A DNA stretch of 64,000 nt, taken from assembly GCA_900542985.1 (NCBI GenBank), contig UQPQ01000009.1, forward strand, positions 1 through 64,000, given 5' to 3'. The notes below the pieces were generated by a model. It made no database searches. It had not been told where the DNA came from and saw nothing but the letters and a program-made list of their open reading frames with translations. Position numbers and translations under genes: made by a program. Positions 43,049 through 52,782 of this stretch are shown here, piece by piece (within the stretch, counting starts at the first letter, position 1; each line of letters opens with the position of its first letter). This DNA comes from an uncultured Bacteroides sp. GTDB taxonomy: Bacteria; Bacteroidota; Bacteroidia; Bacteroidales; Bacteroidaceae.

Positions 43049-43936
43049 TTATTCGATACCGTGTGCGTTAGCTTCTTTATTGATTTTCTTGATAAGACCT
43101 TGCAGTACGGCACCCGGTCCGCATTCTGTAAATTCATCTGCACCGTCGGCAATCATGTTTTGTACAGTCTGTGTCCAACGTACAGAAGCGGTCAGCTGAG
43201 CTACCAGATTCGCTTTAATCTGAGCTGGGTCTGTATAAGGTTTGGCATCTACATTCTGGTAAACAGGGCATTTGGGAGTGTGGAATTCTGTAGCATTGAT
43301 TGCTGCTTCCAACTCAACTTTTGCAGGCTCCATCAATGGAGAATGGAAAGCACCACCTACTTTCAGAGGAAGTGCACGTTTTGCTCCGGCAGCTTTCATC
43401 AGTTCGCAAGCTTTGTTGATACCCTCGATAGAACCTGAAATAACAATCTGTCCCGGGCAGTTGTAGTTGGCTGCAACACAAACTTCACCTTCTGCTGCTA
43501 CTGATGCACAGATTTCTTCTACTTTTTCATCAGGCAATGCGATGATAGCTGCCATTGTAGACGGTTGTGCTTCGCATGCTTTTTGCATAGCCATTGCACG
43601 AGCATAAACCAGTTTCAACCCATCTTCGAATGACAATGCTCCGGCTGCAACCAATGCAGAAAATTCTCCTAAAGAGTGGCCGGCTGTCATTTCAGGCTGG
43701 AACTTGTCGCCCATGCACAATGCAGAAATTACTGAGTGAAGGAATACTGCAGGCTGTGTTACTTTTGTCTGGCGCAAGTCCTCGTCTGTGCCTTCGAACA
43801 TGATATCAGTAATGCGGTAACCTAAAATATCGTTTGCCTTTTCGAATAATTCTTTAGCTAAAGGTGAGTTTTCGTACAAGTCTTTTCCCATTCCTACAAA
43901 CTGGGCACCTTGTCCGGGAAATACAAATGCTTTCAT
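43049..43936 (-). CDS. fabD: malonyl-CoA:ACP transacylase
   Basis: Loads malonate onto acyl carrier protein for fatty-acid synthesis. 295 residues, with FPGQGAQ near the start, the nucleophile S88 in GHSLG and the partner H198 in AFHSP. N160YNCPGQIVISG is the conserved substrate segment. Length is normal. It has a promoter box at 43972-43979 and its own terminator, so it is a single-gene unit. Confidence 0.96.
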   Translation of the reverse strand: MKAFVFPGQGAQFVGMGKDLYENSPLAKELFEKANDILGYRITDIMFEGTDEDLRQTKVTQPAVFLHSVISALCMGDKFQPEMTAGHSLGEFSALVAAGALSFEDGLKLVYARAMAMQKACEAQPSTMAAIIALPDEKVEEICASVAAEGEVCVAANYNCPGQIVISGSIEGINKACELMKAAGAKRALPLKVGGAFHSPLMEPAKVELEAAINATEFHTPKCPVYQNVDAKPYTDPAQIKANLVAQLTASVRWTQTVQNMIADGADEFTECGPGAVLQGLIKKINKEANAHGIE

Positions 43937-43971
43937 AAGTTTTTTGTTTTTAATTAAAGTTATACTACTTG

Positions 43972-43979
43972 CAAAGGTA
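43972..43979 (-). promoter_or_regulatory. -7 box (TACCTTTG) of fabD
   Basis: Minus-strand match to TAnnTTTG, 35 bases ahead of the fabD ATG. Confidence 0.45.
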
Positions 43980-43996
43980 ATGATTCTTTTGAATAA

Positions 43997-44830
43997 TTAC
44001 TCATTTTGGCTTAAAATGTGCATTGCTACCGGGGAGTGGAAATGATTCAGAGGACCATGTCCTTCGCCGATGTGAATATCTTTCCCAGATACAATTCCCT
44101 GATACACATATTCTTTTGCTTTCTTTACAGCCTCTTCCGTGGAATTACCTAAAGCAAGGAAGGTTGCAATGGCCGACGATAACGTACATCCGGTGCCATG
44201 GGTGTTTTTACTTTCTATTTTAGGAGCTGTAAAAAGATACGGCTCTGGCTGTTGACTGGTCTTAAGCACATCGCACATGTCTCCTTCTTCCAGATGTCCG
44301 CCTTTGATTAATACGGCCTGACATTGATATTCCAGCAGGCGGTCTGCTGTCTGTTTCATATCTTCTACTGTTTTTATCGGACAGCCGGCAAGTACTTCGG
44401 CTTCGCGCAGATTGGGGGTGATAAGAGTAGCCAGTGGAATCAGTTCGCGGGTAAGTGCCTCTATGGCTTTGTCTTCGATGAGTTTGCAGCCGCTTGTCGA
44501 TACCATGACCGGATCGAGTACCACGTGGGCAGGCTTATATTTGCGGATGGCATCGGCTATTACCTTTACAATTTCCACATCATTAATCATTCCTATTTTG
44601 ATAGCTTGCGGACGAATGTCGGTCATGACAGCATCGATTTGTCCTTTTACATATTGTGCCGGAATGGGATGTATGTCGGATACTCCACAGGTATTTTGTA
44701 CGGTAATGGCTGTGATGGCACTGGCAGCATAAGCTCCCAACGCAGAAATGGCTTTGATATCGGCCTGTATGCCGGCTCCGCCGCTACAGTCGGAACCTGC
44801 AATTGTTAATATACAAGGATAATGTAGCAT
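43997..44830 (-). CDS. thiD: hydroxymethylpyrimidine/phosphomethylpyrimidine kinase
   Basis: Phosphorylates HMP and HMP-phosphate in thiamine synthesis. 277 residues from the ATG at 44830 (MLHYPCILTIAGSDCSGGAG); the open frame extends to a TTG at 44857, but a -7 box (TACTTTTG) overlaps that point. AGSDCSGGAGIQAD is the substrate loop, DPVMVSTSG the Mg/phosphate region and GTGCTLSSA the anion hole with the catalytic Cys. Ribokinase fold. Other thiamine genes are not in the window, and no TPP riboswitch is visible. Confidence 0.93.
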   Translation of the reverse strand: MLHYPCILTIAGSDCSGGAGIQADIKAISALGAYAASAITAITVQNTCGVSDIHPIPAQYVKGQIDAVMTDIRPQAIKIGMINDVEIVKVIADAIRKYKPAHVVLDPVMVSTSGCKLIEDKAIEALTRELIPLATLITPNLREAEVLAGCPIKTVEDMKQTADRLLEYQCQAVLIKGGHLEEGDMCDVLKTSQQPEPYLFTAPKIESKNTHGTGCTLSSAIATFLALGNSTEEAVKKAKEYVYQGIVSGKDIHIGEGHGPLNHFHSPVAMHILSQNE

Positions 44831-44854
44831 GTCTTTTTCTTTATAGTTGAAAGA

Positions 44855-44862
44855 CAAAAGTA
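44855..44862 (-). promoter_or_regulatory. -7 box (TACTTTTG) of thiD
   Basis: Minus-strand match to TAnnTTTG; transcription would start near 44848, which rules out the longer TTG-initiated form. Confidence 0.45.
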
Positions 44863-44955
44863 AAAAGAATGTGTAAGTTTTGCAAGGTAAACCTTATCTT
44901 GAGTGAGAGTCACGAATAAAAATGTAAAAAAAAGGAAAACTAATCAATAATTCTC

Positions 44956-44963
44956 TATATTTG
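44956..44963 (+). promoter_or_regulatory. -7 box (TATATTTG) of manC
   Basis: Match to TAnnTTTG 25 bases ahead of the manC ATG. Confidence 0.45.
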
Positions 44964-44988
44964 CAAAAACCAAAAGAATATAGCTTAT

Positions 44989-46053
44989 ATGAACTTGAAC
45001 AATAATCATTTGGTAATAATGGCAGGAGGGGTTGGCAGCCGGTTTTGGCCGATGAGTACGACAAAGCTTCCAAAGCAGTTTATTGATGTTCTGGGATGTG
45101 GAAAAACCCTGCTTCAACTTACTGTAGACCGTTTTAAAGGAATTTGTTTACCTGAAAATGTATGGGTAGTCACTTCTGCCCAATACGAAGATATAGTAAA
45201 GGAACAGTTGCCCGATATGCCGGAAGGTCATGTCTTGCTGGAGCCTTGCCGCAGAAATACGGCTCCTTGTATTGCTTATGTCAGCTGGAAAATCAAAACC
45301 TTGAATCCTAAAGCCAATATTGTGGTGACTCCCAGCGATCATATCGTAATGGATTCCAGAGAATTTGCAAGAGTGATAACTTCGGCCATGAAGTTTACTG
45401 CCGATTCGGATGCAATTGTGACTTTGGGAATGAAGGCTACACGACCGGAAACCGGATATGGATATATCGAAGCGGATATGTCGATGGCTTCTCCTTCGAA
45501 TAAAGAAATTTATCGTGTAGATGCCTTTAAGGAAAAGCCGGATTTGGAAACTGCCCGCCGTTATGTGCAGCATAACAATTTCTTCTGGAATGCCGGAATT
45601 TTTATATGGAATGTGAATACCATAGTCAATGCAATGCGGGTGTATCAGCCACCTATTGCGGAGATATTCGAACGGATGATTCCTTATTACCATACAGAAA
45701 AAGAGCAGGAAATGGTGAATGAACTGTTCCCGATGTGTGAGAATATCTCTATAGACTATGCGGTAATGGAAAAGGCTGATGAGATATTCGTTTTTCCTGC
45801 TTCATTCGGATGGAGTGATTTGGGAACCTGGGGCTCGCTGCATGAGAACTCCAAAAAGGATGCACATAATAATGTATGTGTAGGAGAGAATATCAAGTTG
45901 CATGAGACCCGTAACTGTATTGTGCATACTACTCAGGAGAAAAAAGTTGTCATTCAGGGATTAGACGGATATATTGTAGCAGAGAAAAATGATACTTTGC
46001 TGATTTGCCGTCTGACCGAGGAGCAGCGTATCAAAACGTTCTCAGAGGAATAA
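44989..46053 (+). CDS. manC: mannose-1-phosphate guanylyltransferase
   Basis: Makes GDP-mannose for surface glycans and GDP-fucose. 354 residues, nucleotidyltransferase domain only. The signature loop is G13-G-V-G-S-R-F-W-P with K26xxPKQF; later TPSDHIV, TGYGYIEAD, VDAFKEKPD and FFWNAGIFIWN follow in the usual order. It lacks the C-terminal isomerase domain of bifunctional forms. Single gene with promoter box and a long terminator hairpin. Confidence 0.93.
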   Translation: MNLNNNHLVIMAGGVGSRFWPMSTTKLPKQFIDVLGCGKTLLQLTVDRFKGICLPENVWVVTSAQYEDIVKEQLPDMPEGHVLLEPCRRNTAPCIAYVSWKIKTLNPKANIVVTPSDHIVMDSREFARVITSAMKFTADSDAIVTLGMKATRPETGYGYIEADMSMASPSNKEIYRVDAFKEKPDLETARRYVQHNNFFWNAGIFIWNVNTIVNAMRVYQPPIAEIFERMIPYYHTEKEQEMVNELFPMCENISIDYAVMEKADEIFVFPASFGWSDLGTWGSLHENSKKDAHNNVCVGENIKLHETRNCIVHTTQEKKVVIQGLDGYIVAEKNDTLLICRLTEEQRIKTFSEE

Positions 46054-46075
46054 ACGATAGATAATATAGTAAGGA

Positions 46076-46143
46076 GTTGAAACAATGAAGATTGAGGCTG
46101 GTGATTTTGGAACAGCCGGATCTTTATTGTTTCAACTTTTTTT
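46076..46143 (+). terminator. long terminator hairpin after manC
   Basis: A 16-bp stem with one mismatch (46076-46091 with 46121-46136), an inner GGCTG/CAGCC stem and a T7 run. Array C of the 21-bp repeat follows 70 bases later. Confidence 0.85.
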
Positions 46144-46212
46144 ATGGAATAAGTGTTTGCATTGTATCTTTAATGGGAAGTGTGCGCAATGCTGTTCTTG
46201 TTCTGTAATCAA

Positions 46213-46290
46213 CGACGCTGGCTGTACAATCGACGTCGTCGGATTTGGATTCGCCGACGGTGGCTGTGTAGCCGACGGCGTCGGTTGAAG
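46213..46290. repeat. 21-bp GC-rich tandem array C (convergent junction)
   Basis: Units begin at 46213, 46234, 46255 and 46276 (partial), for example CGACGCTGGCTGTACAATCG and CGACGGTGGCTGTGTAGCCG. CGTCGG/CCGACG can form an inner hairpin around the second and third units. It sits between the convergent ends of manC and mnmA. Confidence 0.8.
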
Positions 46291-46319
46291 CTTTTTCCCT
46301 GTGTCGTGTGCTGCGGATA

Positions 46320-47381
46320 TTATAATCTGATTTCTCCGCTGCCGATACATAAGTGTGCCTGTGCATCGTATACCACTCCGAATTGTCCGGGAGCAATACC
46401 CTGAAGTTTCTGGTCGCTTTCTACGAGGTAGCCGTGTTCGGACTTGATGAGCTTGCCGGTGTGGAATGTATCTGTGTGCCGGATTTTGAAGCAGATTCTT
46501 TCTTCTTTGTCGGGGGTAAACGGGTTGCAGGTAATAAAATGGAAGTCCTGGAGTTTGAAGTGGTGGCCGTATTGTTTTTCTGTATCGTATCCTTTCGATA
46601 CATAGAGTATGTTTTGGGTGGTATCTTTGTCGACTACAAAATAAGGCCCTCCACTCAATCCCAGTCCTTTTCTTTGTCCGATGGTATGAAACCAAAATCC
46701 TTTGTGTGTACCCAGTTTCTTTCCTGTTTCCAACTCAATGATATTTCCCTGACGTTCGCCTAAAAAACGGCGGATAAAGTCGTTATAATTGATTTTTCCC
46801 AGGAAACAGATGCCTTGGCTGTCTTTTCGCTGTGCACTGGGCAGTTTGGCCTGTTGGGCTATGCGGCGTATCTCTTGCTTGGTATATTCTCCTAAAGGAA
46901 GTAATAGTTTGGAAACCTGCAAGTAGTCTATCTGTGCTAGAAAGTCGGTCTGGTCTTTTACCGGATCTTTTGCTGTGGCCAGCCATGTGCGCCCGTCTAT
47001 CCTACAGGTTGTGGCATAGTGTCCGGTCATGATTTGGTCGTAGGCATATCCCACTTTCCTTTCAAAGCATCCGAATTTTATCAGTTTGTTGCACATCACA
47101 TCCGGATTTGGGGTAAAGCCTTGTTTCACCTTATCGATAGTGTATGCAACCACATTTTCCCAATATTCTTTCTGGAGGTCTACGATGTCGAATTTCAGCC
47201 CGTATTTTCTTGCAGTAGCCGAAGCCAGTTCGATGTCTTCTTCGGCTGTGCAGCTTAAGCTCTCGTCGGTATCCATTCCTATCTTGATATAGAAAAGGTC
47301 GGGCTTATAACCTTGTTCGCAAAGCAAGTGTACCCCTACGGCGCTGTCTACACCTCCGGAAATAAGTGCGGCTATATTCAT
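46320..47381 (-). CDS. mnmA: tRNA-specific 2-thiouridylase
   Basis: Inserts sulfur at U34 of Lys, Glu and Gln tRNAs. 353 residues. PP-loop [12 protein letters not shown] for adenylation; catalytic cysteines C97 (PDVMCNK) and C192 (SQGICFLG) in the family positions; TGHYA and [11 protein letters not shown] are further hallmarks. The C-terminal beta-barrel for tRNA binding is present. Promoter box TACCTTTG at 47405-47412. Confidence 0.94.
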   Translation of the reverse strand: MNIAALISGGVDSAVGVHLLCEQGYKPDLFYIKIGMDTDESLSCTAEEDIELASATARKYGLKFDIVDLQKEYWENVVAYTIDKVKQGFTPNPDVMCNKLIKFGCFERKVGYAYDQIMTGHYATTCRIDGRTWLATAKDPVKDQTDFLAQIDYLQVSKLLLPLGEYTKQEIRRIAQQAKLPSAQRKDSQGICFLGKINYNDFIRRFLGERQGNIIELETGKKLGTHKGFWFHTIGQRKGLGLSGGPYFVVDKDTTQNILYVSKGYDTEKQYGHHFKLQDFHFITCNPFTPDKEERICFKIRHTDTFHTGKLIKSEHGYLVESDQKLQGIAPGQFGVVYDAQAHLCIGSGEIRL

Positions 47382-47404
47382 AAATCTGTTTTTTTTGTTA
47401 GCCG

Positions 47405-47412
47405 CAAAGGTA
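47405..47412 (-). promoter_or_regulatory. -7 box (TACCTTTG) of mnmA
   Basis: Minus-strand match to TAnnTTTG, 24 bases ahead of the mnmA start. Confidence 0.45.
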
Positions 47413-47454
47413 CACTACTTTGCCGGGAATGGAAATACCCTATTTAGGGGATAT

Positions 47455-49269
47455 TTATCTTCCGTACAGCTTGTCTATCAGATCGCTTCTGCCAATGCGC
47501 TTAAGTTCGCTGATAATGGCTCTTCTCTCTTCCGGTTTGTACCAAAAGAAGAACATGCGCTGTGCCAGCTTTTCTTTGGGAGTCTTGGCAGAGAATACCG
47601 GTTCGAGTGTGTAAGGATGGAAGCCGGTATACCATGCTTCAGTGGCTACGGTCATCGGAGTAGGAGTAAAGTCCTGTACTTGTTCCAGATGGAAATCCAG
47701 CCGCTTGGTAATTACAGCCAGTTCGGCCATGTCTTCTTCCGTGCATCCGGGATGACTGCTGATGAAGTAGGGAATAATCTGTTGGCGCAGATTTAACTCT
47801 TTGTTCAGCTTGTCGAAGATTCGTTTGAACCGCTGGAACTGCTCGAAAGGTGGTTTTCGCATGAGGTACAAAACACGGTCGCTTGTATGTTCCGGTGCCA
47901 CTTTCAGTCGTCCGCTCACGTGGCGGGCAATAAGTTCTCGGGTATACTGTGCAGTGCTTTGGTTTACAGCGGGGTCTTTGCTTTCGTGAAGCAGTAAGTC
48001 GTAGCGTACTCCGCTTCCGATAAAGCTCTTCTTGATACCGGGCAATGCATCTACCGACTTGTAAATGTCGAGCAGCGGACGGTGGTCTGTATTCAGGTTA
48101 GGGCATACTTTCGGGTGAATGCACGAGGGACGCTTGCAGCGCCGGCACATCTTCTCGTCTCGTCCGCGCATCATGTACATATTGGCAGACGGTCCCCCTA
48201 AATCACTCAAATAGCCTTTAAAGTCGGGCATTTCGGTGATAGCTTTTACCTCGCGCAGGATACTTTCCTTGCTGCGGCTGACAATGAATTTTCCCTGATG
48301 TGCAGAGATGGTACAAAAAGCACATCCTCCGAAGCATCCGCGGTGAATGTTGACGGAGAATTTAATCATTTCGAAAGCCGGAATTCGCTTCCCCTTGTAT
48401 TTCGGATGCGGCAAGCGGGTGTAAGGAAGGTCGAATGACATATCCAGTTCACCTTGTGTCATCGGTGGGTAAGGAGGGTTCACTATCACTACCTGATTGC
48501 CGGTTTCCTGCCAGATACGAGCCGCTTCGTATTTGTTGGACTCTTCTTCTATGTGTCGGAAGTTTTCGGCCTGTTTCTTCTTGTCTTTCAAACACTCTTC
48601 GTGAGAGAAAAGACGCAGGTCTCCTTCTTGTGGAGAGAATTCCTTGCTCGGACACAGATAAGCAGTTTGCGGTAAATCTTTCGGTAATTCCGGTGAATGG
48701 TGCAGATGCTTGCACAAGTCGGTAAGTGGTTTTTCTCCCATGCCATAAATCAGCAAGTCTGCTCCCGATTCAAGCAAGATAGAAGGATGTACCTTATCCT
48801 CCCAGTAGTCGTAATGAGTCAGTCGGCGCAGGGAAGCTTCTATTCCTCCCAATACGACCGGTACGTCCGGGTAAAGTTTCTTTAGTATTTGGGTATAGAC
48901 AATACTCGGATATTCCGGACGCATGTCATGGCGTCCGTCGGGAGTATAAGCATCTTCGCTTCGAAGTCGTTTGTTGGCTGTGTATTTATTGACCATGCTA
49001 TCCATACATCCGGCAGATACACCGAAAAACAGACGGGGGCGTCCCAGCTTTTTGAAGTCGCGTAAATCGTCTCGCCAGTTAGGTTGGGGTACAATGGCTA
49101 CACGCAGTCCCTGCGATTCCAGCATTCTTCCGATAACTGCTGCTCCGAACGACGGATGGTCTACGTAAGCATCTCCACTGAACAGGATGACATCGAGTTC
49201 TGTCCATCCTCTTAGCTCTATTTCTTTTTTGGTTGTAGGCAACCAGTCGGTTAGCTTATACTCTTTCAA
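47455..49269 (-). CDS. YgiQ family radical SAM protein
   Basis: A 604-residue radical AdoMet enzyme. An N-terminal B12-binding-like region (LGRPRLFFGVSAGCMDSMVN...VPVVLGGIEASLRR) precedes the cluster motif C-F-G-G-C-A-F-C within NIHRGCFGGCAFCTISAHQG. CRRCKRPSCIHPKVCPNL is an extra Cys-rich segment typical of YgiQ, and GSGVRYDLLL lies between. The function of YgiQ proteins is not established. Length is normal. A long imperfect inverted repeat sits directly upstream (49319-49462). Confidence 0.9.
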   Translation of the reverse strand: MKEYKLTDWLPTTKKEIELRGWTELDVILFSGDAYVDHPSFGAAVIGRMLESQGLRVAIVPQPNWRDDLRDFKKLGRPRLFFGVSAGCMDSMVNKYTANKRLRSEDAYTPDGRHDMRPEYPSIVYTQILKKLYPDVPVVLGGIEASLRRLTHYDYWEDKVHPSILLESGADLLIYGMGEKPLTDLCKHLHHSPELPKDLPQTAYLCPSKEFSPQEGDLRLFSHEECLKDKKKQAENFRHIEEESNKYEAARIWQETGNQVVIVNPPYPPMTQGELDMSFDLPYTRLPHPKYKGKRIPAFEMIKFSVNIHRGCFGGCAFCTISAHQGKFIVSRSKESILREVKAITEMPDFKGYLSDLGGPSANMYMMRGRDEKMCRRCKRPSCIHPKVCPNLNTDHRPLLDIYKSVDALPGIKKSFIGSGVRYDLLLHESKDPAVNQSTAQYTRELIARHVSGRLKVAPEHTSDRVLYLMRKPPFEQFQRFKRIFDKLNKELNLRQQIIPYFISSHPGCTEEDMAELAVITKRLDFHLEQVQDFTPTPMTVATEAWYTGFHPYTLEPVFSAKTPKEKLAQRMFFFWYKPEERRAIISELKRIGRSDLIDKLYGR

Positions 49270-49318
49270 TGTTTTGATTGTTTGAAGGTTGATGAATATC
49301 CTGAATATCTTTTCAGCA

Positions 49319-49462
49319 ATTAAGGAGTTAAGAATTTGAAGTAGTCAAAAAGCAAGGAGGTGAACAACTGGATTTCCCGATACATTGCTTTGTGCCATGT
49401 ATTGGTCTCACTGTGTGTTTCTCTTTTCTTTTCTGACTGCTTGTTTTTCTTAACTCCTTAAT
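49319..49462. repeat. long interrupted inverted repeat upstream of ygiQ
   Basis: ATTAAGGAGTTAAGAA (49319-49334) is the exact complement of 49447-49462, and a second block, AAGTAGTCAAAAAG (49339-49352), nearly complements 49428-49442. The whole 144-base segment could fold as one hairpin with a 75-base middle. It has no coding capacity and lies between two minus-strand genes. It could be a MITE-like remnant or a structured leader. Confidence 0.6.
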
Positions 49463-49477
49463 CTTTTTGTATTTCTT

Positions 49478-49804
49478 TTACTCTGTGGCAGAAGCAGTAT
49501 TATTGTCTTCCTTTTCTTCTTCCCATTTAATATAAAGCATAATCAGTTGGTGTAAGCCGAATGCTTTCATATTGTTATGGTAAATTACATCAATGCATAA
49601 GTCCAGCAAATCCTTGCTGTTTCCTTCCATTGATGAAATCAGAGAACGTATGTTCAGTTTTAATTTGTCGAGCACGCTTTCGTCTACAATACCATTGCTG
49701 TCTATCAACTGTTGGAACAGAGAATACTTCTCGATGGTCTGCAGATGGGCATCCGATACCTCGATGGAACGTGTACCCGATGGATTGGCTTGTATTGTGT
49801 ACAT
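49478..49804 (-). CDS. conserved-looking hypothetical protein
   Basis: A 108-residue soluble protein of unknown function. It starts MYTIQANPSGTRSIEVSD, followed by helical segments (ESVLDKLKLNIRSLISSM, DLLDLCIDVIYHN) and an acidic tail KWEEEKEDNN. No motif, signal or membrane segment. It lies 38 bases downstream of an acyltransferase gene on the same strand, likely in one transcript with the next two genes. Confidence 0.65.
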   Translation of the reverse strand: MYTIQANPSGTRSIEVSDAHLQTIEKYSLFQQLIDSNGIVDESVLDKLKLNIRSLISSMEGNSKDLLDLCIDVIYHNNMKAFGLHQLIMLYIKWEEEKEDNNTASATE

Positions 49805-49842
49805 GACTTTTCAGTTTTTAAGTTAGTGTACGGATGAACAAG

Positions 49843-50397
49843 TTAAATTTCACCTAATGCAAATTTCTCCGGATGCTTACCTTTAAAATGCTTGAAGTAG
49901 AGTTTTATTTCTCGCATGTCTTTCTCAATATCTCCACTTGGAATCAAGTATTTATTAGCAGAAATACATTTTTTCTCGTAGTCGATACCAATCAGGACAA
50001 TGGGGATCTGAGCTCCTAATGCAATGTAGTAAAAGCCTTTTTTCCATTCTGGATTTGCAGAACGTGTTCCTTCCGGTGTAATTGCTAAATGAAACTTTTC
50101 GCTCTTTTTTATTTGTTGGATAATCTGATCTACCATCGAAGTGCGTTTGCTGCGGTGTACAGGTATTCCCCCCATCCATCGGAACAGAATTCCCAAAGGA
50201 AAGAAAAACCATTCTTTCTTCATCATAAAGCCGGATTCACGCCCTATCGAGCTAATGAAAAGCTTGCCGATGAACAAGTCCCAATTGGTGGTATGAGGAG
50301 CTGCGCAGATAATACACTTGTCGAAGTCCGGAACATTGACTTCAGCTTTCCAGCCTAACACTTTTTGGTAGATAAACCGGCAAATAGTTTGTTTCAT
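49843..50397 (-). CDS. PlsC-like acyltransferase
   Basis: A 184-residue glycerolipid acyltransferase-type protein. CAAPHTTNWDLFIGK supplies the HxxxxD catalytic motif, GGIPVHRSKR the second block, and ITPEGTRSANPEWKKGFYYIA the third, with PIVLIGID the fourth. No long transmembrane segment. It is shorter than PlsC (about 240) and matches the small lysophospholipid acyltransferase-like proteins of Bacteroidota. Acceptor unknown. A 90-residue gene lies 5 bases upstream. Confidence 0.85.
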   Translation of the reverse strand: MKQTICRFIYQKVLGWKAEVNVPDFDKCIICAAPHTTNWDLFIGKLFISSIGRESGFMMKKEWFFFPLGILFRWMGGIPVHRSKRTSMVDQIIQQIKKSEKFHLAITPEGTRSANPEWKKGFYYIALGAQIPIVLIGIDYEKKCISANKYLIPSGDIEKDMREIKLYFKHFKGKHPEKFALGEI

Positions 50398-50402
50398 TCG
50401 TA

Positions 50403-50675
50403 TTATTTACCCAATTCTTCTAATTTTTTGAATATTGCTTCCACTTCTGTATTGAAGTCGCTTTTCAGTTTCTTGTAGAATACCTTTACACTTCCCGGTT
50501 CAGTATGGCTGATACGGCTGATGATATCTCTTCTTAAGTTTACGATTTGCAAAAACAGCTGGCTGATTGCTTCTCTGTTTTCTTCTTTTGCATTCATGCT
50601 TTCTACGATACATAAGCCTGCTACCAGGTCTGAGATATAGTTAACATTTTTCTTTAAGTTTCTTCTATTAGCCAT
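50403..50675 (-). CDS. hypothetical helical protein
   Basis: A 90-residue all-helical protein (NVNYISDLVAGLCIVESM, AISQLFLQIVNLRRDIISRI, FNTEVEAIFKKLEEL) with a basic N-terminus (MANRRNLKKN). No known domain. Five bases separate it from the acyltransferase, which suggests co-translation. Confidence 0.65.
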   Translation of the reverse strand: MANRRNLKKNVNYISDLVAGLCIVESMNAKEENREAISQLFLQIVNLRRDIISRISHTEPGSVKVFYKKLKSDFNTEVEAIFKKLEELGK

Positions 50676-51009
50676 AGTTGTAAGTTTTTAGAAGTTTATA
50701 ATAAGTTTGTTTCGGGGGTAAAGATAACCTTTTTGCTCGACAATTCCTATTAATTACAGTTTTATATGCTTGTATTTTCCATGTGCTTTTATAATTGGAG
50801 ACGGTATGTAGCAGGAAAGAATCTGATTGTTATTCTGATTTTGTATGATATGGGGATGAAGAGGATATAAAATGTCTTCGGCAGGAAACCTTTGTAACGG
50901 CTTTTTTGAATTGAAGAAAAGTTCTTCGGATTCTTTTATATTTCCGAAAAAAACACGAAATTTGCACAGACGTAGAATTATTTACATCTTATTATATAAT
51001 AATACAATT
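50676..51009. other. divergent promoter region of PPi-PFK
   Basis: 334 bases with no supported gene; a frame in phase with the PFK gene opens at 50872 but is not needed. I found no perfect -7 match; AAATTTGC near 50957 is the closest. No strong hairpin. Confidence 0.4.
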
Positions 51010-52653
51010 ATGACAAAAAGTGCATTACAAATTGCAAGAGCTGCTTATCAGCCTAAATTGCCTAAAGCGCTGAAAGGTGCAGTAAAGGTACAGGAAGGAG
51101 AACCGACTCAGTCTGTAGCTGACCAGGAAGCTATTAAAGCTTTGTTCCCGAATACTTACGGTATGCCGTTGATCAAGTTTGTAGAAGGTGAAGCTACTGA
51201 ACATGCTCCTATGAATGTAGGTGTAATCTTGTCTGGTGGTCAGGCTCCGGGCGGACACAACGTAATCTCTGGTTTGTTCGATGGTATCAAGAAATTGAAT
51301 CCAGCTAACAAACTGTACGGTTTCATCTTGGGTCCTGGCGGTTTGGTTGATCACAAATATATTGAATTGACTTCTGACATTATCGATGAATACCGTAACA
51401 CTGGTGGTTTCGATATCATTGGTTCTGGCCGTACTAAATTGGAAAAAGAAGAACAGTTCGAAAAAGGTTATGAAATCTTGAAAGAGCTGGGTATCAAAGC
51501 TTTGGTTATTATCGGTGGTGACGACTCTAATACTAATGCTTGTGTATTGGCTGAATACTATGCAGCTAAGAACTATGGTGTACAGGTAATCGGTTGTCCT
51601 AAGACTATCGACGGTGACTTGAAGAATGATATGATTGAAACTTCATTCGGTTTCGATACTGCTTGTAAGACTTACGCTGAAGTAATCGGTAACATCCAGC
51701 GCGACTGTAACTCAGCACGCAAATACTGGCACTTCATTAAGTTGATGGGTCGTTCAGCTTCTCACATTGCATTGGAATGTGCTTTGCAGGTTCAGCCTAA
51801 CGTATGTATCATCTCTGAAGAGGTTGAAGCTAAGAATATGTCTTTGGACGATGTAGTGACTTACATCGCTCAGGTAGTAGCTGACCGTGCTGCTGCTGGC
51901 AACAACTTCGGTACAGTATTGATTCCGGAAGGTTTGATCGAATTCATTCCGGCTATGAAGAGCTTGATTGCTGAATTGAACGACTTCTTGGCTCACAATG
52001 GTGAAGAATTCAACAATATCAAACGTTCTAAACAGCGTGAATATATCATCAGCAAGTTGTCTCCGGCTAACTCTGCTATCTACGCTTCTCTGCCAGAAGG
52101 TGTAGCTCGTCAGTTGTCTTTGGATCGTGACCCACACGGAAACGTACAGGTTTCTTTGATCGAAACTGAAAAACTGTTGTCTGAAATGGTTGCTACTAAG
52201 TTGGCTGCATGGAAAGAAGAAGGCAAATACGTAGGTAAGTTTGCTGCTCAGCACCACTTCTTCGGTTACGAAGGTCGTTGTGCTGCTCCTTCTAACTTCG
52301 ATGCTGACTACTGCTATGCATTGGGTTACACAGCTTCTATGTTGATGGCTGCTGGTAAGACTGGTTATATGTCATCTGTACGCAACACAACTGCTCCTGC
52401 TGAAGAATGGATTGCAGGTGGTGTGCCTATCACAATGATGATGAACATGGAACGTCGTCACGGCGAAATGAAACCAGTTATCCAGAAAGCATTGGTTAAA
52501 TTGGATGGTGCTCCATTTAAGGCTTTCGCTGCACAGCGTGAAACTTGGGCTAAGGAAACAGCTTATGTATATCCGGGTCCTATCCAGTACTTCGGTCCTA
52601 CAGAAGTTTGCGACCAGCCGACTAAGACTTTGCAGTTGGAACAAGCTAAATAA
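51010..52653 (+). CDS. pfp: diphosphate-dependent fructose-6-phosphate 1-phosphotransferase
   Basis: Phosphorylates fructose-6-phosphate with pyrophosphate. 547 residues from the ATG at 51010 ([19 protein letters not shown]); the frame begins 46 codons earlier but that extension is Ser/Arg-rich and starts in the promoter region. [12 protein letters not shown] is the first loop, [10 protein letters not shown] has the second Asp that marks PPi specificity, and [11 protein letters not shown] carries the catalytic Asp. Long PFP type. Strong codon bias indicates high expression. Confidence 0.95.
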   Translation: MTKSALQIARAAYQPKLPKALKGAVKVQEGEPTQSVADQEAIKALFPNTYGMPLIKFVEGEATEHAPMNVGVILSGGQAPGGHNVISGLFDGIKKLNPANKLYGFILGPGGLVDHKYIELTSDIIDEYRNTGGFDIIGSGRTKLEKEEQFEKGYEILKELGIKALVIIGGDDSNTNACVLAEYYAAKNYGVQVIGCPKTIDGDLKNDMIETSFGFDTACKTYAEVIGNIQRDCNSARKYWHFIKLMGRSASHIALECALQVQPNVCIISEEVEAKNMSLDDVVTYIAQVVADRAAAGNNFGTVLIPEGLIEFIPAMKSLIAELNDFLAHNGEEFNNIKRSKQREYIISKLSPANSAIYASLPEGVARQLSLDRDPHGNVQVSLIETEKLLSEMVATKLAAWKEEGKYVGKFAAQHHFFGYEGRCAAPSNFDADYCYALGYTASMLMAAGKTGYMSSVRNTTAPAEEWIAGGVPITMMMNMERRHGEMKPVIQKALVKLDGAPFKAFAAQRETWAKETAYVYPGPIQYFGPTEVCDQPTKTLQLEQAK

Positions 52654-52683
52654 GAATTGTTTCTGATAGCGAAATAAATAAGT

Positions 52684-52762
52684 AATGTCATTCTGAACAT
52701 GGGGAGACAGGGTATGCGATGCGTGCCGGATGTATTTCCTCTTGTTCGGGATGACATTTTTA
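52684..52762 (+). terminator. hairpin terminator with TGTCATTCTGA-type arms
   Basis: AATGTCATTCTGAACA (52684-52699) pairs with TGTTCGGGATGACATT (52743-52758) with two T-G pairs, followed by T5. The long 43-base loop is GC-richer than the surroundings. The arms resemble a dispersed hairpin family seen in many bacteria. It ends the pfp transcript and rules out the upstream start of the lysozyme gene. Confidence 0.7.
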
Positions 52763-52782
52763 AATGTAAAAAAAGAGACGAT

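Noticed and set aside
44831..44990. TPP riboswitch upstream of thiD
   Set aside because: The leader between the -7 box and the ATG is under 20 bases and lacks the conserved THI-box sequence.
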